Shown: positions 8,276 through 19,135 of the stretch, in pieces
Layout of the letters: each line of letters begins with the position of its first letter
How positions within the stretch are numbered: the stretch's first letter is position 1
The notes under the pieces: generated by a model
What the model saw: only the letters and a program-made list of their open reading frames with translations
Told to the model about the DNA's origin: nothing
Databases searched by the model: none
Position numbers and translations under genes: made by a program
DNA from: Thraustochytrium sp. TN22
Lineage: Eukaryota; Sar; Bigyra; Thraustochytrida; Thraustochytriidae
NCBI GenBank assembly: GCA_013306675.1
Contig: JABLUY010000283.1
Location: 1-42,851, forward strand
DNA: 42,851 bases
Direction of reading: 5' to 3'

Positions 8276-11200
8276 TTAGTACATGGCCTCAGCCTTGTCC
8301 TCCTGGATTTCAGAGAGCTTGACCGGGTCGGCGAGGCCCCACATGGTAAGAAGGACATTGACCTTGGAGATGTCGGTCGAGTAGAGGTGCGCGAACATGG
8401 GCTTGGACAGCGAGTGTACGGCGATGTGCGCGAGCATCTCGACAAAGGAGCCGTACGAGAGCGCCGACACGTTGGCGTTGCGGGCAACCTCAGCGTAGAG
8501 GTCGCGGATCTCCTTGCGCGAGATAAAGGTGGGCGTCACGTCATAGTCCTGCGCGAGCTGGATCACATCCGAGAGCTGGACGGCATTGGTGCTGCCCAGC
8601 TGCTTGTAGAACTCGTACACGCGCGAGAGCACGACGGCGTGCTTGTCGAAGAGCCCAATCATCTGCTTGGTCAACAGCGGCCCGCCCTTGCCGCCAGCCC
8701 GCTGCGGCGATTGCTGCTGCTGCTGCTGCTGTTGCTGTTGCTGCGGGCGCGCCCGGCGCTGCGCAAAGTCGCGGTCCTCGTCGGCGGGCAGGTTGGCGTG
8801 GCCCCCAGGGATGGTGGCGCGGTGCGGATCGTTCTCGCGGCCTCGCGAGCGCGTGCGCGCGCGACCCGGTGCAGCGTCCTCGTCCTCGCCGGACTTGGAA
8901 ATCTGGCGTGCGCGCTCCACGAGGCTCTCCGAGTCGGCCTGGACGCTGCGGCGCAGACTGGCCATCTGGCGCACCTTCTCGTCCAGCAGCTGGCGCGACT
9001 CGTCAATCTCGCGGCGAGCGCGGAGCAGGTCCTCGCGCTCGCGCTCGATTTCGCGCGCGCGTTCCTCGAGCGACTCGCGCACCATGGGCGCTTCGTCCTC
9101 GTGTGGCGTCCACCCGTTGCCGTACGAGGAGGCGCCGTCGCCGCCGCTCATGAACGGGCCCGACAGCTGAAACGGCGCCGGCGGCACGCTGTCCAGGTCC
9201 ATGGCGCCGCTCAAAAGCGGGAAGTAGCTAGATGAGGGCGGCGCCTGCTGCTGTTGCTGTTGTTGCTGTTGTTGCTGTTGTTGCTGCTGCTGCTGTTGCT
9301 GCCTGGGTTGTGATTGAGGCTGCGGCTGGTACTGCTCCTGCGGAGCCGAGCCGTTGCTATGCATCTCGAGAAAGCCGCTGGTGGCGCCCGTCTGCACGTG
9401 CGAGACAGCTGGCGCGTCGCGCGCTTGCAGCTGCGAAGCAATGGAGGACGCGTCGTCCGCGGAGGGCGCGTTCTCAATGGCCATCGGGCGCGTCTCCTCG
9501 GGGCCGGCCCCGCGCAGCAGGCCGCTCTCCTTGAGGATCTTGCTGAAGGTGATGAAGGGGTTCATCTCGTTGGCAGCGCCTGCCCCAGCGTCGCCGCGCT
9601 CGCGCAAGAGTTTGTTGAACTCGGACGCCGTGTAAGCGGCGGCGATGTCCTCGGCGCTGAGCGAGGCCGCAACGCCCGGACGAAAGGGGCTGCCCTGGAT
9701 GTGGCGCAGCGGCTCAATGGTGCTGCGCCCGTCGTCGAGGCGCACGATGACCTCGGCGCTAACCTCCTCGCCCGAGGCCTGCTTCTCGAGGAGCTCGTCG
9801 CGGGTCATGTCGACGACGTAGACGACACGGAGCGTGCCGTCCCCATTGTCGCGGGTCTCCTGCAGCTGCAGCGGCGCGCCCAGCGTCACCACGAACTCCT
9901 GACCCTCATCAAGCGAGACGGGCTCGTCGAACTCATTGCGCGCCACGATGGTGAACTCGTTGGCCTGGTCCACCACAGCGCAGAGCAGGCCGAGCCCGTC
10001 CGCCGTGCAGTGGCCCGTGGCAGCGGGCGCGGGCAAGATGGTCGGGTGAAAGGGCGACCCATAAATGTCAAAGCCGTCCAGCATGACGGTGAGCTCGTAC
10101 TCACCGAGGCGCGCCGGCACGTACTCGCACGAGAAGGTCCCGTCCTGATTGTCCTCGACCTGCAGATCGTAGTGCAGGTCCTCGCTCTCGAGTACAACAG
10201 TGGGCGTCTTATTGACGAAGACGATGGTGTCGCCCGTGGCGTCGCGCGCCTGAATGGTGAAGCGCGACGGGATGCCGATGCGGCCCTCAAAGAGGCCGAG
10301 GCCATAGGCCGTCCAGTTCTGCGCCTCGTCCCAGCGGCGCGTCGCCTCCTCCGGGTCCACCTCGGGCGCCACGCTAGGGTCGCGCACCGACGGGTGCGAC
10401 ATGGCGTAGTCCTCGCGCGCCTGCTCGAGAAGCTGAAGCTTGTACACCCACGTCTCGGCCTCTTCCGGGGACCCGGCGGCGAACTCGTAGGTGCGCACCG
10501 CACGGCCGTCGCGCGGGTCGTGCTCCACGAGGTGAAACTCGTTCTCCGACTTGATGGCCGAGTTCTTGTGCCTGCGCTTGGGCACCGGGTAGATGACGCG
10601 CGTGTACGCCAAGTTGATGGTGCCCTTGGGCACGCCCAGGTTCCGCGACACGCCCAGGTTCGCCGGCGGCTTGTAGTAATTGAGCTCCACGCGCAGCCGG
10701 TTCATCTTAAAGTACCGCCGGTTCCAGTTCTTGCGGAACTCGCCGCGCTTGTACAGCTCGCCCTCGTAGATGCACTCGTCCGGGATTTTGAACTTGAGCC
10801 GCCGCTGCCGCCGCCCGCGGCTGCGCCTCTGCGCGGCCGCCGGGTCCGCGGCGCCCTCCTCCCTCGCGCGCTGCAGCTCCACGGTCTGCGTCACCTCCTG
10901 CTCCATCTCCTCCAGCTTGTCCATGAGGTCCACAAAGTCGCGGCTCGGCATCGCGTCCTCAAAGTCCACGCCGTTCATCGGGTCACCGTTCTCGAAGAGG
11001 TCCGGCCGCGCCGTCGCCGTGAACCGCCGCTGCCGGCTCGACGCCTTCTTCCACTCCGCCGGGATGGGGTCATATTCCACCTCCTCCTCGTCGCCCGCCA
11101 CCGCGCCGTAGCCCTGTCGCCCGGCCGCGCCACTGCGCACGCTGCCAGGCCGCCCAAAGCCGCCGCCGCGCCCGGCGCCCGCGCTGCCGCGCGCGCCGAA

Positions 11201-11527
11201 GCTGGCGCTGCCGCCGCGCCCGCGGCCCGCAGTGCTCGCCGGCCGCCCGCCGCCCTGCGCGGTGAAGGGCCGCGGCCCGCCGCGCGCAGGCGGCTCGAAG
11301 CCGCCGCTGCGCCGCGGCCTGTCCGAGGCGAACTTGGGCGGCAGCTGATGCGGCGACGTGCGAGGGCTGCCGCCCATGTTGCGCGTCGACCCGCCGCCCG
11401 TGGGCGCGCCGCGCGCCGACGTCGGCCGCCGCGCGCTCTGCTGCGGGCTGCGCATCCCGTCCCTCGGGCTCTGAGGCGGCATTCGCATGCTCCCTCCCTG
11501 CGGCTGCTGCTGCTGCTGCTGGCCTTG

Positions 11528-11560
<33 letters not shown>

Positions 11561-11710
11561 CTGCGGCGACTGCGGCGACTGCGGCGCCTGCTGCTGCTGG
11601 CCCTGCGCCTGCGCGCCGGCCGGGCCCTGCGGCGGCGCCTCCCCGCGCTCCGGCTCGTCCTCGTCGCCGCGCGCGCTCTTGCGCTTGAACGGGCTCCTCA
11701 AGAACGACAT
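8276..11710 (-). CDS. PH domain, two filamin repeats, polyQ, coiled coil and EF-hand-like tail
   Basis: This 1144-residue protein opens with a basic, Gln/Gly/Arg/Pro-rich disordered region (1-300). A PH domain follows at about 308-428 (IYEGELYKRGEFRKNWNRRY, later RTYEFAAGSPEEAETWVYKL). Two filamin/ABP280 repeats lie at about 478-560 (DNQDGTFSCEYVPARLGEYE, GFDIYGSPFHP) and 566-675 (DNGDGTLRVVYVV, IQGSPFRPGV). A polyQ run sits near 800-823, a charged coiled coil at 873-937, a second Q run near 990, and a helical C-terminal domain at 1015-1143 (LSYGSFVEMLAHIAVHSLSK) reminiscent of EF-hand-derived protist modules. Filamin repeats and PH domains suggest a cytoskeleton-to-membrane scaffold. The ATG at 11710 is the only one available; the frame stays open upstream in low-complexity sequence to about 12322. 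I do not recognise this architecture as a named protein. Confidence 0.86.
9241..9305. repeat. CAG/CAA polyglutamine tract
   Basis: On the minus strand this is a run of mixed CAG and CAA codons encoding about 20 consecutive glutamines in the PH-filamin protein. A shorter Q run lies at 8716-8748, and Q-rich repeats containing GQQQGQQQGQQQ lie near 11500-11570. Mixed codons suggest selection for the protein tract and not only slippage. Confidence 0.92.
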
Positions 11711-12766
11711 TTCCGCCTGCGCTACTCGTAGCGCCTCCTGCGCCTGCGCCTGTCCCTGCTGCTCCTCGCGAGCCTTACGAGCGCCCGCTGCTCCTCGCGC
11801 GCGCCGCTCTGCGCGAGCACCTCGCACGTGCTGAGCGCGTGCGCGCCGATCCCCTCTCCGCCGCTGCCGCCGCTGCCGCCGCGCGGCCTCGCCGGCGCTG
11901 GCCTGCCGGCGCTGGCCTGCGCCGCCGCCCGCGGCCTCCGCCGCCGCCGCCGCCGCCGCCGCGCGCCGCGCCGCGCGCCGCCGCCGCCGCCGCCGCCGCG
12001 CAGGTCCACTTTGCCAGGCGGCTGGCCTCGTGCAGCGTGGCGAGTGCAGCCTGCTCTGGCTCGAGCCGCCTTCCTGGCAGGGCCAGGCCGACAGTGGCGC
12101 GCGCAACCGTGCGTGTGTGTGCAAGCACTGCAAGGGCGTTCGCCGAGCTTTGGCCACTTGCGCGTTGAGCCGCCGGAGTGAGGCAAGCTGCGCTGCACTG
12201 ACTGTGAAGGTGGAGGGGGGCGAGCGTTTCCTTTCGAGCGGCGACTCGGCGGGGAAGACGAGAAGAGAAGAGAGAAGAGAGAGGGCAAGACGGTGCCAGG
12301 CCACAAGAAGCAAGCTCGGCACGCGGAGCCGGCAGGCAGTTTCACAGGCCCCTTCACTCTGAAAGAGTCCGAGTCGGAACTCACTGTCAGCACATCATCT
12401 TTGAGCTCGCCGTACCAGCCAGGTGCTACAACCTTGCAAGAACCAACTTAGTTCTGTACAGCCACTCAACACGTAGTCGTCGTCGAGGATGCTACGCTGA
12501 CGAACCGAAGCAGGCCAGCGGAATCCATTGGCCAGCTCAGACATGCACGCGAAGTTGAATTGTATGGTCTCTCGTAGGACTGCAAGTGGGAAACGTCGCC
12601 TCTAAAGCGAACATGCGGATCGTGCGCGAAGCGTGCGGCGGGCGCGCCGAAGGGGTGGCGGGCGCGGGGCGCGCGCGCGCGGGCGGCAGACGCGGAGCGG
12701 CGCGGCGGCGCGGGGCAGAGGCGGCGGGCGGCGGCGGCGGCTGCTTGCGGTCTTGCGCGCGGCACC
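11711..12766. promoter_or_regulatory. Divergent upstream region of the PH-filamin gene and eRF1
   Basis: This 1056-bp stretch lies between two start codons. The PH-filamin side (11711-12010) is an Arg/Ala-encoding, GCC/CGC-repeat sequence. The middle (12180-12580) is AT-richer and more promoter-like, with CTCACTGTCA at 12380-12389, a 10-mer that recurs between other genes of the window. No separate gene is supported. Coding sequence or a 5' exon of the PH-filamin gene in this stretch cannot be excluded, because its frame is open to about 12322 without an ATG. Confidence 0.45.
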
Positions 12767-14289
12767 ATGGCGGACGACGAGGCGAACAAGAATGTGGAGC
12801 TGTGGAAGATGAAGAAGCTCATCAAGACCCTCACGCAGGCGAAGTAAGTTGCGAGCAAACGGCGCGCCAAGGGATGGCGAGGCGAGGCGAGCGAGGCGGG
12901 GCGGGGCGGGGCGGGGCGGGGCGGGGCGGGCCTTTGCAGCGCGGTCCCGTGAATGGAGGACTCGGATCACTGACGCGATGATGGTGGTGGTGGTGCGCGC
13001 GCAGGGGCAACGGCACGAGCATGATCTCGCTCATCATGCCGCCGGGCGAGCAGCTGCCGAAGGTGAACAAGATGCTGACAGACGAGGCCGGCACGGCCAC
13101 CAACATCAAGTCGCGCGTGAACCGGCTGTCGGTGCTGAGCGCCATCACGAGCACGCAGCAGCGGCTCAAGCTGTACAACCGGTGCCCGCCGAACGGCCTG
13201 GTGCTCTTCGTGGGCACCATCCTGACGGACGAGGGCAAGGAGAAGAAGGTGAGCATTGACTTCGAGCCCTTCAAGCCCATCAACACGTCCCTGTACATGT
13301 GCGACAACCGCTTCCACACGGAGGCGCTCGAGGAGCTGCTGGCGGACGACGACAAGTACGGCTTCATTGTCATGGATGGTAACGGGTGCCTCTTCGGCAC
13401 GCTGAGCGGCAACACGCGCGAGGTGCTGACCAAGTTCACCGTGGACCTGCCCAAGAAGCACGGCCGCGGTGGTCAGTCCGCGCTGCGTTTCGCGCGTCTG
13501 CGCCTGGAGAAGCGCCACAACTACGTGCGCAAGTGCGCCGAGGTGGCCGTGCAGTGCTTCATCACCAACGACCGCCCCAACGTCAAGGGCCTCATCCTGG
13601 CCGGTTCCGCCGAGTTCAAGAACGTGCTCTCCACCTCGGACCTGCTCGACCTGCGCCTCAAGGCCGTCATCATCGGCCTCGTCGACGTCTCGTACGGCGG
13701 TGAGAACGGCTTCAACCAGGCCATCGAGCTCTCGCAGGACGCGCTCGCCAGCGTCAAGTTTGTGCAGGAGAAGAAGCTCATCACGGCCTTCTTCGATGAG
13801 ATCTCTCGCGACACGGGCAAGATCTGCTTCGGCATCTCGGAGACCTTTACGGCGCTCGAGATGGGTGCCGTCGAGACACTTCTCGTGTGGGAGAATCTCG
13901 AGCACGAGCGTTTCGAGCTTCTCAACAACCAGACCAACGAGACCACCTTTAAGATCCTCAGCCCCGAGCAGGCCCAGGACTCGCGCAACTTCGTCACGCC
14001 GGACGGCGTCGACCTCGAGATCAAGGAGCGCATGGCGCTCACTGAGTACCTTGCCACCAACTACCGCAACTTTGGTACCACGCTCGAGTTCATCACCGAC
14101 AAGAGCCAGCAGGGCAGCCAGTTCTGCAAGGGCTTCGGCGGCATTGGTGGCATCCTGCGCTGGCCTGTCTCCTTCTCCGCGCTCGACCCCAACAACGCCC
14201 CTGCCGAGGCCTTTGATGACGCCGTTGCTGACGATGACGACGAGGAGCAGGACCCCAACGACATTGATTGGGATGACATTGGTTTCTAA
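12767..14289 (+). CDS. ETF1: Eukaryotic peptide chain release factor eRF1, two exons
   Basis: eRF1 reads all three stop codons in the ribosomal A site and triggers peptide release with eRF3. Exon 1 is 12767-12843 ([20 protein letters not shown]...). A 161-bp intron (12844-13004, GTAAGT...GCGCAG) follows, and exon 2 is 13005-14289. The product is 453 residues, against 437 in human, and is colinear with it. The catalytic GGQ is present in [20 protein letters not shown]. The stop-codon motif YxCxxxF is present as YMCDNRF. The other recognition motif, normally TASNIKS, reads TATNIKS here. Domain 3 keeps [20 protein letters not shown], and the tail is acidic ([19 protein letters not shown]). The start has good context (CACCATGG). 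Window genes end in TAA or TGA, so standard termination is expected. Confidence 0.97.
12874..12931. repeat. GGCGA and GGGGC pentamer tracts in the eRF1 intron
   Basis: Within the only intron of eRF1, a few GGCGA-type units lead into about seven uninterrupted GGGGC units on the sense strand. Six or so consecutive G4 runs separated by single C could form G-quadruplexes in the pre-mRNA. The tract ends about 70 bp before the acceptor. Confidence 0.9.
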
Positions 14290-14968
14290 GCGTGTGCCGT
14301 CCGGTGCGCGCGGGGGAAGTGCGGGGGCAGCCAAGAAAGCAAAGAATAAGTAAACAAACTCACAAAAAGAAAGGGCCCGCGCGGAAGCGGCCCATCTCTC
14401 CTACACGACACGAGTGGTAGAAAGAGCGCGGACCTCTTATGCACGCGTCTTTTCCTTTTGGGTTCGCAGCAGCAGACACGTCTCCACAGACCCAACGAGT
14501 GGTAAAGCATGGACTTTTTTACTGTTTGGAACTTGAAGTTCCCTTGGAGTCACATCTCACGCAAGCCCGAGAGCCCCCGGCGAGAGGGAGACAAAAAAAC
14601 AGGGAGAGAGAGAGAAAGAGACTTGCGCGCTCGTGCGCTAGTGCCACCGGTACACCCAGCGCTTACGCACTGGGCCAGCGAGCGAGATCGTTCCGAGTCC
14701 CGCCGAGCCCCGCACTGCTTCGCGTTTCCTGAACTATCCGTTGAAAGAAAGAGAGAAAGAAAGAGATCGTAGTACACACCTTCCTTTTGGGTTGTCTCGC
14801 TTTTAGGTTGACGGCGCTTGACGCACTACAACCCAACCCGACGGCGCGCCGCGGCGGCGCGCGTCTGCCCTCAAGCTCGCGCGGCGCGCGGGCGCTCGTT
14901 GGCGCTCGCGGGCGCTCTCGCTTGGCGCGCGAGGTGCGCCAGCCAGGCCCAGCCAGGAAAAGGAGAAT
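14290..14968. other. Intergenic region between eRF1 and CFAP57
   Basis: This 679-bp stretch should contain the eRF1 3' UTR and the CFAP57 promoter. It holds a GAGA-rich tract (14600-14622), a near-perfect 8-bp hairpin at 14655-14674 and GAAAGAGA repeats at 14742-14766. The final 120 bp before CFAP57 are GCGCGC-rich. No protein gene is supported. Confidence 0.55.
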
Positions 14969-17900
14969 ATGGAGCTTGAGCATGTGTTCGGGCTGCGGAG
15001 CGACGTGCGCGGCAACGTGGTGTACCTGGACGAGGTGACGGTGGTTTACCCGTGCGGGCACGTGGTGGTGCTGTACAATGTGGAGTCCAAGGCGCAGCGG
15101 TTTATCCCGGGCTCGGACCGGTCAGGCGGGATCTGCGCGGTGGCAACGTCCCCGAACCGCAAGCTGGTGGCGGTGGCGGAGCGCAGCAGCGAGGGCCCGG
15201 TGGTGTCCATCTATGACGCGGCGTCGCTCAAGAAGCGCAAGGTGCTGGTGTGCTCGGAGATGCGCGCGGTGGAGCTGGTGAATCTGAGCTTTTCAGGCGA
15301 CAGCAAGCAGCTGCTCGCGCAGGGCGCGGCGCCGGACTGGGTGGCCATGGTGTGGGCGTGGGAGAAAAGCAAGTGCGTGGTTTCCAGCAAGACGACCAAC
15401 GTGCAGGGCAACGCCATCACGTGCACGGAGTTCTGTCCGTGGGACGCCAGCACGCTGTGCGTGATTGGCGACGGCATCCTCAAGTTCCTGCGCGTTCAGG
15501 ACGGCGCGACGCGGTCCGTGCCCTTCAGCTTCAAGCGCGAGGTGCAGCAGTACATGTGCTTGGCGTGGCTGCGCGAGCAGGAGCGCCTCGTCGTGGCCAC
15601 CGATACAGGCGACCTCTTGCTCTTTGAGAGCTTCGAGTTCCGCGGCACGCTGGCCTTCATGCAGCAGCAGGGCGACGACAGCCTGGAGATGCTACCCATT
15701 GACTCCCTGGCGGCGTACAACAAGGGCCTCGTGTGTGGCGGCGCGCACAATACGCTGCGCATCTTCGAGCAGACCGACGACCCGCACGAGTACTACCGGC
15801 ACACCAAGACGTTCGCGATCGAGGGCAAGTCGAGCCGCGTCGTGAACCTCGCGCTCTCGCCCAGCGAAGACAACATTGCGTGCTCGCTAGCCAACAACCA
15901 GGTCTACGTGCTGGGGCTGTCCAACACGGACATTCTCAAGGCGGACGAGATGAGCTTCGAGCTGCTCACGACGGCGGTGCACGGGCCGTTTGTGAACGAC
16001 GTGGGCATGGCCGCCACGGCGTCTGGCGCCGCGGCGGCTGCTGCGGCCGAGGATGCCGGCACGGGCTCGCAGGTGACCGGCCTGGACGTGTGCATGCGCA
16101 AGCCTTTCGTGGCGACCTGCGGCATCGACCGCACGGTGCGCGTGTGGAACTACGTGGACAAGTCGGTCGTGCTCATGCGCGAGTTCTCGGAAGTGCCGCT
16201 CGCGCTGTCCTTTCACCCGTCCGGCTTGCACTTGCTCGTGGGCTTCTCCGACAAGCTGCGGCTCATGAACCTGCTCATGGACGACATCCGCACGTACAAG
16301 GAATTCCCCATCAAGGCGTGCAAAGAGTGCCGCTTCTCGCATGGCGGCCAGTACTTTGCGGCGGCAAACGGCAACGTGGTGCAGATCTTCCAGACCTACA
16401 CGTTCGAGTGCATCTTGACGCTGCGCGGCCACGCGGGTCGCGTGCTCTCGGTGAACTGGACGCTGGACGACCGCGCCTTGGTATCGGCCGGCGCCGACGG
16501 CGTCGTATACCGGTGGTGCATCAAGGAGGGCCGCAAAGACGGCGAGTTCGTGTGCAAGGGCAACGTGCTGCAGAGCAGCGTGGCGCGCGATGTGGACGCC
16601 ACGGCGGCGCTCTGCTCCGCGGCGCCCGACACCAAGCTCAAGGAGGTGCAGCTCAGCAACGGCCACGTCCTCTACGAGGCGGCGCCGCCCGAGGGCCTCA
16701 GCTTCGAGCGCCTGGCCATCTCGCACACTGGTCGCTCGCTCTTCGCGACCATGGTGCCCACGGGCGACGGCCGCTTCGGCGCCGTGGCCATGCTCAACCT
16801 ACCGCTCTCCGCAAACCACACGAGTGCCTCGGCGACGACGGCAGGAGCGTCCCAGGACGACGCCGTGTCCATCAGCGGCGGCGGCATGGGCCCCAACAGC
16901 AATTCCGCGACCGGGGGCGACCCGTCGTCGAGCCCAACAGCTGCCGCTGGTGGTGCTGGTGGCGCTGGTGGAGCAGGCGATGGGGGCGAGGAGTCTGCGC
17001 CTCCGCTTTCGCCGTCGGCGGCTCACGGCGGCGGAAACTTCGGTCCGGGCGGCTCGGACCGGCCCGCGCCGCAGTGCGTGGCGCTGGAGCTGGAGCAGAT
17101 GCGGCACGTGGCGGTGCACGCCGGGCGCATCACGCGCGTATGCGCGAGCCACGACGACCAGTTCCTCTTCACGTGCGGCGAGGACGGGAGCCTGGCCATC
17201 TTCACGGTCAAGGAGGAGCCAGAAGCAGGCGGGCGCGCAACGCGCAACGCGCGCGAGAAGGAGGCGCCCCTGCCGTTCGCCGAGGAGATTCTGGTGACCA
17301 AGTCGGACCTGGAGGAAAAGAACAGCCTGATGCAGGACCTCAAGAACAAGGTGGACGAGCTGACGCTGCACAACGAGTACCAGCTGCGGCTCAAGGACAT
17401 GAACTACAACGACCGCATCAAGGAGGTGACGACCAAGTTCACCGAGGAGCTGGAGCAGGACCGCAGCAAGTACGATAAGCTGCACGCGGAGAAGCGCAGC
17501 ATGGAGAACATGTTCAAGGATCGCCTGGACAAGCTGGAGCAGCAGCACGCCGAGCAGCTCGACCAGGTGGAGCGCTCGTACCAGGAGAAGGTGGACGCGG
17601 AGGTGGAGCGCTTTGATGCGCTCTCGCACGAGCGCGAGCAGATGGCACTCAAGTGGGACGAGGAGAACCAGGTCCTGGTCGAGGCGCACGAGCGGTACGT
17701 GAACGAGGTCACGGAGTCGTACGAGAACAAGCTTGCGCGTGAGCTCAAGGACCGCGAGGAGGTGGAGGAGGAGAAGCAGCGGCTCATCAAGCAGTTTGAA
17801 GACCGCAAGCAGGAGGTGGAGGAGGACGCGGACATGGAGATCGAGGACCTCAAGGACAAGTATGAGACCAAGCTCAAGTCGGAGCGCGAAGCTACGATCC

Positions 17901-18534
17901 GGCTCAAGGGCGAGAACGGCCTCATGAAGAAGAAGTTCTCGACGCTGCAGAATGACATCGAGCAGCAGAAGGACCGCATCAAGTCGCTCACGGAGCGCGA
18001 GATGGACCTGTACGAGCGCATCAAGAGCCTGGAGAAGGACATCCACGGGCACCGCAAGGAGATCAAGGAGCGCGAGGAGACCATCCAGGACAAGGAGAAG
18101 CGCATCTATGACCTCAAGAAGAAGAACCAGGAGCTGGAGAAGTTCAAGTTCGTTCTGGACTACAAGATCAAGGAGCTCAAGCGCCAGATCGAGCCGCGCG
18201 AGAACGAGATCGCCGACATGCGGCAGCAGATCAAGGAGATGGACCTGGAGCTCGAGCAGTACCAAAAGAGCAACGCGGCGCTCGACCTCATGATTGGCGA
18301 GCTCCGTCTCAAGATCGACGGCATGCAGAAGGAGATCGACGACCAGTCGCGCAAGCTGCGCGAGGGCAAGATCGCCGCCGACCAGTGCAAGGTGGACTTG
18401 CATGAGGCCATCCAGGCGCTTGGCGACCCGCTCGCGCTCAAGGCGCGCATCGTCCACATGTACAAGACCTACTCGCAGGTCGCCGACCCGGATCCGAACC
18501 CGCCGCCCGCGTCGGGCCCTGCGGCTGCGGCGGC

Positions 18535-18577
<43 letters not shown>

Positions 18578-19135
18578 GACGCCAAAAAGAAGAAGAACAA
18601 GAAAAATGCCAGCAAGGCCGGCGCGGAGGACGTGGCGGCAGGCCCGCCCGGCGCACTTGCAGGTCCTGGCAAGGGTCGCCAGGACGCGGAGGCCACCACG
18701 CAGGTGCAGCGCGAGTACAATCGCCAGCGCGAGTACCTGGAGAAGTCCGTGGACTCGCTCAAGCGCAAGCTCACCAAGGACCTCAAGGTGCACCAGAGCG
18801 ACAAGATGCGTCTCCTGCGCGAGTCTGTGGACCTCACCAACGAGATCAACGTTCTGCGTCGCGAGTTGCACGCTCTGCAGACCAAGCGCCATGCCAAACA
18901 GCAGCACCGTCTGCAGCTCGCCGATGTCGCTTCACACGCATCCTCCCCTTCGGCGAATGGTGGCGCGTCCGCATCGTCGAACCAGCTCGACGCTGCGTCT
19001 CCTCACTCGCCCGCGGCCATTCTCCCGCCACCAGGCCACCGCCAGGTCACGCGTGAGCTCGAGTTGCAGCGCAAGCAGATCACCAGCTTGCTCCAGCAGA
19101 TTGCCACTCTCGAGCACGGCCTTGGGCTCAAGTAA
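14969..19135 (+). CDS. CFAP57: Cilia- and flagella-associated protein 57 (WDR65)
   Basis: This 1388-residue protein begins with WD40 propellers (about 1-750) that match CFAP57/WDR65: LEHVFGLRSDVRGNVVYLDE, CPWDASTLCVIGDGILKFLR, ATDTGDLLLFESFEFRGTL, LRGHAGRVLSVNWTLDDRAL and HDDQFLFTCGEDGSLAIF. A long coiled coil follows from about 775 to 1165 (EEILVTKSDLEEKNSLMQDL onward, rich in EKEKRIYDLKKKNQELEK-type heptads). The family is an axonemal adaptor for a subset of inner dynein arms, so the organism should build motile cilia. Two low-complexity inserts are unusual: a Ser/Gly/Ala stretch at about 610-697 inside the last WD repeats and a poly-Gly/Lys-rich linker at about 1180-1215. A second coiled coil closes the protein. 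The ATG at 14969 gives the family's N terminus. Confidence 0.94.

Noticed and set aside
9314-11731. 805-codon open frame on the plus strand opposite the PH-filamin gene
   Set aside because: It is the antisense shadow of a GC-rich gene. The protein is Arg/Leu/Ala-rich with no domain, while the minus strand encodes recognisable PH and filamin folds.
14630-14720. Possible tRNA gene
   Set aside because: There is an A-box-like string and a stem-loop on the minus strand, but no 7-nt anticodon loop with a proper stem, no T arm and no closing acceptor stem on either strand.
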